A stretch of DNA of 39,989 nucleotides from JBASRP01 sp044866075. GTDB taxonomy: Bacteria > Actinomycetota > AC-67. Shown here piece by piece: positions 36,760 to 39,989 of the stretch (position 1 is the stretch's first letter; each line of letters begins with the position of its first letter). Both the position numbers and the translations under genes were made by a program. The notes under the pieces were generated by a model. The model was not told the origin of the DNA. It saw only the letters and a list, made by a program, of their open reading frames with translations, and did no database searches. The DNA is taken from contig JBIOTQ010000090.1 of NCBI GenBank assembly GCA_044866075.1, positions 1 to 39,989 on the forward strand, in the 5' to 3' direction.

Positions 36760-37328
36760 CGCGCGAGCTCCGCGTCGAGCGCCTTGCGGAGATCTCGCTC
36801 GCGGGTGGCGCCGGTGACGCGGGCGGCGATCCGTCCGCTCCGGTCCAGCACGTACGTCGTCGGTATAAAGAGGACGCGGAACTTGTACGCGATGGACGCA
36901 TCCTGATTCACGACCGATGGATAGGTGACCCCGAACTCGTCGAGGTACGCGCCGGCGTCTACGCGAGTGTCCCGGATGTTTATGCCGAGGAAGTGCACAC
37001 CCTTGGACGCGTACTCCTTGTTGAGCTTCTCAAGACCAGCCTGTTCTATTCGGCAGGGTCCGCACCACGAAGCCCAGAAATTCACGACGGTCACGGCGCC
37101 CTTGAGATCTGCGCTGGCGATCCTCACACCGGTGCGGAGGTTGGGCCCGCTCCAGGCCTTCGGGAGACGTCGATCTCCGACCTCGTAGGTCGTCAAGCTG
37201 TAGCCAGTGGCGGCCTTGATCCTCTGGCCGGCCGTCTCGGCGCCCGCCTTTCCGCCGCACGCGGACGCAAGCAACGCGAGGCCGAGGGCGAGGCCAAGAG
37301 TGAGGATGGGGATGCGGCGTCGGTTCAT
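36756..37328 (-). CDS. TlpA/ResA-like thiol-disulfide lipoprotein
   Basis: A 190-residue thioredoxin-fold protein. A lipoprotein signal peptide ends at LASAC, with Cys24 the lipidated residue. The active site WCGPC is at 88-92, and the cis-proline region is FIPTTYVLD. It probably reduces apocytochrome c cysteines before heme attachment, recharged by CcdA next door. ATG 37328 is preferred because it gives a proper signal peptide. The frame upstream is Arg/Pro-rich noise. It heads the minus-strand operon tlpA-ccdA-resB-ccsB-ccoN-like. Confidence 0.9.
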   Translation of the reverse strand: MNRRRIPILTLGLALGLALLASACGGKAGAETAGQRIKAATGYSLTTYEVGDRRLPKAWSGPNLRTGVRIASADLKGAVTVVNFWASWCGPCRIEQAGLEKLNKEYASKGVHFLGINIRDTRVDAGAYLDEFGVTYPSVVNQDASIAYKFRVLFIPTTYVLDRSGRIAARVTGATRERDLRKALDAELAR

Positions 37329-37344
37329 GGCGGGGACGGTCGCG

Positions 37345-37350
37345 AGTCTA
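37345..37350 (-). promoter_or_regulatory. Candidate extended -10 of the cytochrome maturation operon
   Basis: TGCTAGACT on the minus strand gives an extended -10 (TGn plus TAGACT) 16 nt before the tlpA ATG. The hexamer is identical to the -10 proposed for the isoprenoid reductase. I see no convincing -35, which extended -10 promoters can lack. Confidence 0.4.
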
Positions 37351-37422
37351 GCAGCGGGTTCGCGCAGGTCGCCCGGCCGGCCGGACGGGCGCGGTGCCCG
37401 GTGATGCGGGAAAATCTCGACC

Positions 37423-37977
37423 GTGAGCCGCGCTCGGTGGACCGCCGTAGTGGCCCTATCCCTCGCGCTGGTGAGCGCATGCTCCGGTGGGGCTCCCGGG
37501 GCCGCGCGAGCCCGGTGCCCCAAACCCAGCGGACTCATCAGCATCGGCGAACCCATCCCCGCCTCATGCGAGCTCGAGCGGTTCGAAGGCGGCTTCTTAC
37601 GCCTAGGGGATCTGCAAGGGAAGCCAGCCGTCATCAACTTCTGGGCGACGTGGTGCACCTTCTGCATCGAAGAGATGCCGGCGATCGAGGCCGCATCCCT
37701 TCCTCTTCGGAACCGCGTCGCGATCGTCGGCGCCGACCTGCTGGGCGTCGACGGCGAGACCCGCAGCGCTGCACAGAGATTCGCGAAGAAGACCGGCGTG
37801 ACCTACGACCTCGTCTACGACCGAGGCGGCGTCCTCTTCGGCAACTTCTCAGGCCAGCTCCTGCTGCCGGTCACGATCTTCGTGAAGGCGAATGGGATCG
37901 TCGCGTATCGCCAGTTCGGCCCTCTCACCGAGAACACGTTGACGGGGTTGATCGCGAAGCACCTGGGCGTCCGTTGA
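37423..37977 (+). CDS. Second TlpA-family thioredoxin-like lipoprotein
   Basis: A 184-residue protein divergent from the first tlpA. The lipoprotein signal peptide ends LVSAC, with Cys20 lipidated. The active site WCTFC (77-81) differs from the WCGPC of the neighbour, which usually shifts the redox potential. The cis-proline region is LLPVTIFVKANG. Two further cysteines (32, 49) lie between the anchor and the fold. It may serve cytochrome c or copper-site maturation. The GTG start is supported by the complete signal peptide, but no strong ribosome-binding site is seen. Confidence 0.85.
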   Translation: MSRARWTAVVALSLALVSACSGGAPGAARARCPKPSGLISIGEPIPASCELERFEGGFLRLGDLQGKPAVINFWATWCTFCIEEMPAIEAASLPLRNRVAIVGADLLGVDGETRSAAQRFAKKTGVTYDLVYDRGGVLFGNFSGQLLLPVTIFVKANGIVAYRQFGPLTENTLTGLIAKHLGVR

Positions 37978-38098
37978 GCGCGATCACCCGGCTCCAGAGG
38001 CGCCTCCACTACGTTCGATCGTGAAGGTGCCACTGTTGCGCCGCTCTCAGCGCCAGGAGATAATCGGATGGCTCGATGAGCTTTTATTTTCGGGCTGC

Positions 38099-38116
38099 TT
38101 GTGAACGAGTTCACAA
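38099..38116. promoter_or_regulatory. Rex operator upstream of the cytochrome b operon
   Basis: TTGTGAACGAGTTCACAA matches the Rex consensus exactly, and the symmetry extends one base further on each side. It lies in the 248-nt gap between the second tlpA and the cytochrome b operon, 71 nt upstream of the best -10. A poorer -10-like TTTATT (38083-38088) would place it at the start of a second transcript. Apart from these elements and an A/T-rich stretch at about 38080-38090, I see nothing else in the gap. Confidence 0.8.
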
Positions 38117-38162
38117 GCACGCGGAGCGGGCATCCGTGCAGCACATGAGGTATGAGTACGTT

Positions 38163-38193
38163 TTGGAGATGGGCTCTCGGCGGGTCGTATAAT
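38163..38193 (+). promoter_or_regulatory. Candidate promoter of the cytochrome b operon
   Basis: TTGGAG (38163-38168), 19 nt, then a perfect TATAAT (38188-38193). The leader to the TTG start at 38226 is about 25 nt and contains AAGGAGG (38209-38215). This is the strongest -10 in the window. Confidence 0.6.
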
Positions 38194-38225
38194 CCGCCCG
38201 CCGTCGCGAAGGAGGACGCGGGACG

Positions 38226-38645
38226 TTGACCGCCCCAAGTCTCGGTCTGGTCTTCAATAACGTCTCCCCTTTCTGGCTTCTCCTCGAGGGCCTCTACTTC
38301 GTCGGCGCGATCGTCCTTCTCGCCGCCGCGTATCGGGCGAAGAGCGAGTGGGTGCGTGCCTCGCTGGGCGCCCTGGCGCTGGCGATCCTCGCCTGGCACA
38401 TCCTCGCGGTGCTGCCGTCGTGGTGGCTGTACTACGCGGACGGCGTCCTCGGGTGGGGCGGGAACGGCTGCACGAAGCTCGACGCGGTGTGCTTCAAGCA
38501 GATCGCGAAAGATCTCGTTGTCGTTACCGAGAACGCGGTGGGACTCGGCGCCTTCGTGGTCGGTATCCTGATGTTTCAGAGGAAGTTCCCGAAGCAGCTC
38601 GCCGCGGGCGAGCCCAAGCGTGAAATGACGGGTGGATACAAGTGA
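38226..38645 (+). CDS. Three-helix membrane protein of the cytochrome b operon, function unknown
   Basis: A 139-residue protein with membrane helices at about 16-36, 45-68 and 96-117 and a polar C-terminal tail. A loop between helices 2 and 3 is rich in Gly, Trp and Tyr and contains Cys82 and Cys89. There is no heme motif. I do not recognise the family. It starts at TTG, 10 nt after AAGGAGG, and its stop overlaps the ferredoxin start (GTGA). First gene of an operon with a ferredoxin and a cytochrome b6-type protein, under a perfect -10 and a Rex operator, so it is probably a membrane subunit of that complex. Confidence 0.75.
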   Translation: MTAPSLGLVFNNVSPFWLLLEGLYFVGAIVLLAAAYRAKSEWVRASLGALALAILAWHILAVLPSWWLYYADGVLGWGGNGCTKLDAVCFKQIAKDLVVVTENAVGLGAFVVGILMFQRKFPKQLAAGEPKREMTGGYK

Positions 38646-39010
38646 GCGCGACCTCTAACAAGCCGCCGTTCTACGACGACTACGAGCTGAAGGTCGTCGA
38701 TCCGAACTGGCTGCAAGAACGGGTGAAGCCGAAGCGGCACATCGGCCTCGACCCGGACCTCTGCATCCTCTGCCGCGCCTGCGAGGACGTCTGCCCGTGG
38801 GACTGCATCTACATGCTTTCGCCGAACATCGTCGAAGAGGCCGAAGGCGAGAATCTCGAAGAGGCAGCCAAGTCGGCGGAAGCGATATTCGTCATCGACG
38901 ACAACGAGTGCACGCGCTGCGCCATCTGCGTCGAACGATGCCCCTCGGACGCCCTGTTCTTCATCCGAGTCGGCGACGTCAAGGGCCACGCGGCGGCGGC
39001 GAACGAGTAG
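38642..39010 (+). CDS. Two-cluster [4Fe-4S] ferredoxin-like protein
   Basis: A 122-residue protein with two CxxCxxCxxxCP motifs, Cys41-44-47-51 and Cys90-93-96-100, separated by an acidic loop of about 38 residues (VEEAEGENLEEAAKSAE). A 35-residue N-terminal arm precedes the first cluster. The NuoI-like spacing suggests a stable subunit rather than a small free ferredoxin. The GTG start overlaps the preceding stop. Located directly before a cytochrome b, it could link a cytoplasmic low-potential donor to the b-type complex. This is inference from position. Confidence 0.87.
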   Translation: MSATSNKPPFYDDYELKVVDPNWLQERVKPKRHIGLDPDLCILCRACEDVCPWDCIYMLSPNIVEEAEGENLEEAAKSAEAIFVIDDNECTRCAICVERCPSDALFFIRVGDVKGHAAAANE

Positions 39011-39026
39011 CGGGAGGGACGGGGGC

Positions 39027-39812
39027 GTGGCGGATACCGAAAAGCCTCTCCTGAGCGAACAGCTCGAGATCCTGCGCGACAAGGTGCAGGACTCACAGGT
39101 CTGGAAGTCGATCTTCCGCCCCGGCTCGTATCTGCGGAAGGGCTACAAATCGACGACGCGCGACCGCGCGCTCGCGACGATGAACAACCTCCTGTACCAC
39201 CTCCACCCGACGAAGGTGAAACGGCACGGCCTGAAGCTGACCTACACCTTCTGTTTGGGCGGTCTCTCGTTCTTCCTCTTCGTGCTGCTGACGATCACAG
39301 GCATCTACTTGATGTTCTTCTACCGGCCGGCGGCGGAGGTCACCGCGCAGCTCGCGTACAAGGACATGCAGGACCTGTCGCAGGCGATCACGTTCGGGCA
39401 GCTAACGAGGAACCTGCACCGGTGGGCGGCGCACTTGATGGTGTTGACCGTCTTCCTGCACATGTGCCGCGTCTTCTACCACGGCGCCTACAAGCCGCCG
39501 CGCGAGTTCAACTGGGTTATCGGGGTCAACCTGCTGGTGATCACGCTGCTGCTCTCGTTCACCGGCTACCTGCTGCCGTGGGATCAGCTCGCCGTCTGGG
39601 CCGTGACCGTGGGCACGAACATGATGGGCTACACGCCGGTGTTCGGGAAACAGGTGAAGTTCGTCTTAGTCGGCGGTGGGGAGGTCGGTCCTCCCACGCT
39701 CATCCGATGGTACGTCCTGCACGTGCTGGCATTGCCGTTCGTGATCGTGATCCTGATGAGCGTGCACTTCTGGCGGATCCGTAAAGACGGCGGGATATCG
39801 GGGCCTCTGTAG
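39027..39812 (+). CDS. Cytochrome b6-type subunit of a quinol:acceptor oxidoreductase
   Basis: A 261-residue protein equivalent to the N-terminal half of cytochrome b (four helices), as in b6 of b6f complexes. His131 and His145 (x13 between) and His232 and His247 (x14 between) bind two b hemes, and the 14-residue spacing is the b6 type. Cys76 in YTFCLGG matches the cysteine that covalently holds heme c-i in b6f and related complexes. The protein ends ISGPL, like b6. About 60 soluble residues precede helix 1. The GTG start follows GGGAGGG. Rieske and subunit IV genes are not in the window and are expected further right or elsewhere. Confidence 0.92.
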   Translation: MADTEKPLLSEQLEILRDKVQDSQVWKSIFRPGSYLRKGYKSTTRDRALATMNNLLYHLHPTKVKRHGLKLTYTFCLGGLSFFLFVLLTITGIYLMFFYRPAAEVTAQLAYKDMQDLSQAITFGQLTRNLHRWAAHLMVLTVFLHMCRVFYHGAYKPPREFNWVIGVNLLVITLLLSFTGYLLPWDQLAVWAVTVGTNMMGYTPVFGKQVKFVLVGGGEVGPPTLIRWYVLHVLALPFVIVILMSVHFWRIRKDGGISGPL

Positions 39813-39824
39813 CGAGGAAAGACG

Positions 39825-39989
39825 ATGGCTGAAGAGGGCATCGATCAAGAGGTATTCGACCGCGAGATAGCGGCCGGGAAGCCCGAGCGCGTAGCGCGCG
39901 CCCTTGCGAAGTCGGCGTTCATTCGTAAGCAGAAGGCGGCCTCCGCACCGGCCGCTCCCTCACCCGCGGCGGCCCCGGCTCCGGAAGCA
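39825..39989 (+). CDS. N-terminus of a cytochrome b operon protein with a NuoI-tail motif (partial)
   Basis: ATG 39825, after GAGGAAAG, opens a frame of 55 codons that runs off the window. Residues 6-37 repeat the terminal motif of the operon-1 NuoI (23 of 32 identical, including an unbroken AAGKPERVARALAK). An Ala/Pro-rich stretch follows, the mirror image of the NuoI arrangement. The position predicts the C-terminal half of cytochrome b (subunit IV) or another complex subunit, but no catalytic domain is visible yet. Confidence 0.8.
   Translation, partial: MAEEGIDQEVFDREIAAGKPERVARALAKSAFIRKQKAASAPAAPSPAAAPAPEA

Overview
The window is a 40-kb respiratory supercluster from a high-G+C bacterium. 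Frequent GTG starts, System II cytochrome c maturation (CcdA, ResB, CcsB), a luciferase-like flavin enzyme, a menaquinone-type isoprenoid reductase and operators matching the Rex consensus all suggest an uncultivated, probably deep-branching actinobacterium. That placement is inference. No rRNA, tRNA, CRISPR array, insertion sequence or integrase is visible, and no gap between genes exceeds about 250 bases.

Layout. At the left edge is the first 13 codons of a minus-strand gene. Positions 216-10663 (minus) hold an 11-gene complex I operon, nuoABCDHIJKLMN, without the NADH-oxidising genes nuoEFG. Next is a long-chain polyprenyl diphosphate synthase (minus). A plus-strand island follows, with an ECF sigma factor, a membrane-anchored putative anti-sigma factor and a C-terminally anchored cupredoxin. 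Positions 13911-28570 (minus) hold a second, complete 14-gene complex I operon, nuoA-N. Upstream of it on the same strand are a geranylgeranyl-reductase-family flavoprotein and an operon running tlpA, ccdA, resB, ccsB, a CcoN-like gene, a CcoO-like gene, a short FixP_N-like gene and a luciferase-like oxidoreductase. At the right end (plus) are a second TlpA-like lipoprotein and an operon of a three-helix membrane protein, a two-cluster ferredoxin, a cytochrome b6-type protein and the start of a fourth gene.

How the genes fit together. Two complex I variants would feed a menaquinone pool whose side chain is plausibly built by the polyprenyl synthase and saturated by the reductase. The cytochrome b6-type complex would reoxidise menaquinol. 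c-type cytochromes are matured by the CcdA/ResB/CcsB/TlpA set, and the cupredoxin is a candidate soluble-domain electron carrier. Perfect Rex-type operators lie at the reductase promoter and upstream of the cytochrome b operon, and a weaker one lies in the leader of the 11-gene complex I operon, so NADH/NAD+ sensing probably coordinates these units. The sigma factor and the cupredoxin share a promoter motif of identical spacing.

Most unusual points. (1) The CcoN homologue aligns along its length with cbb3 oxidase subunit I but lacks every heme and copper ligand histidine. (2) A 32-residue motif at the extreme C-terminus of the NuoI of the 11-subunit complex, behind a long Ala/Pro tether, recurs at the N-terminus of the last gene of the cytochrome b operon, followed there by its own Ala/Pro run. 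This suggests a shared docking element between two respiratory complexes. (3) A near-identical 36-37 nt element sits 10-12 nt past the stop codon of both nuoN genes.
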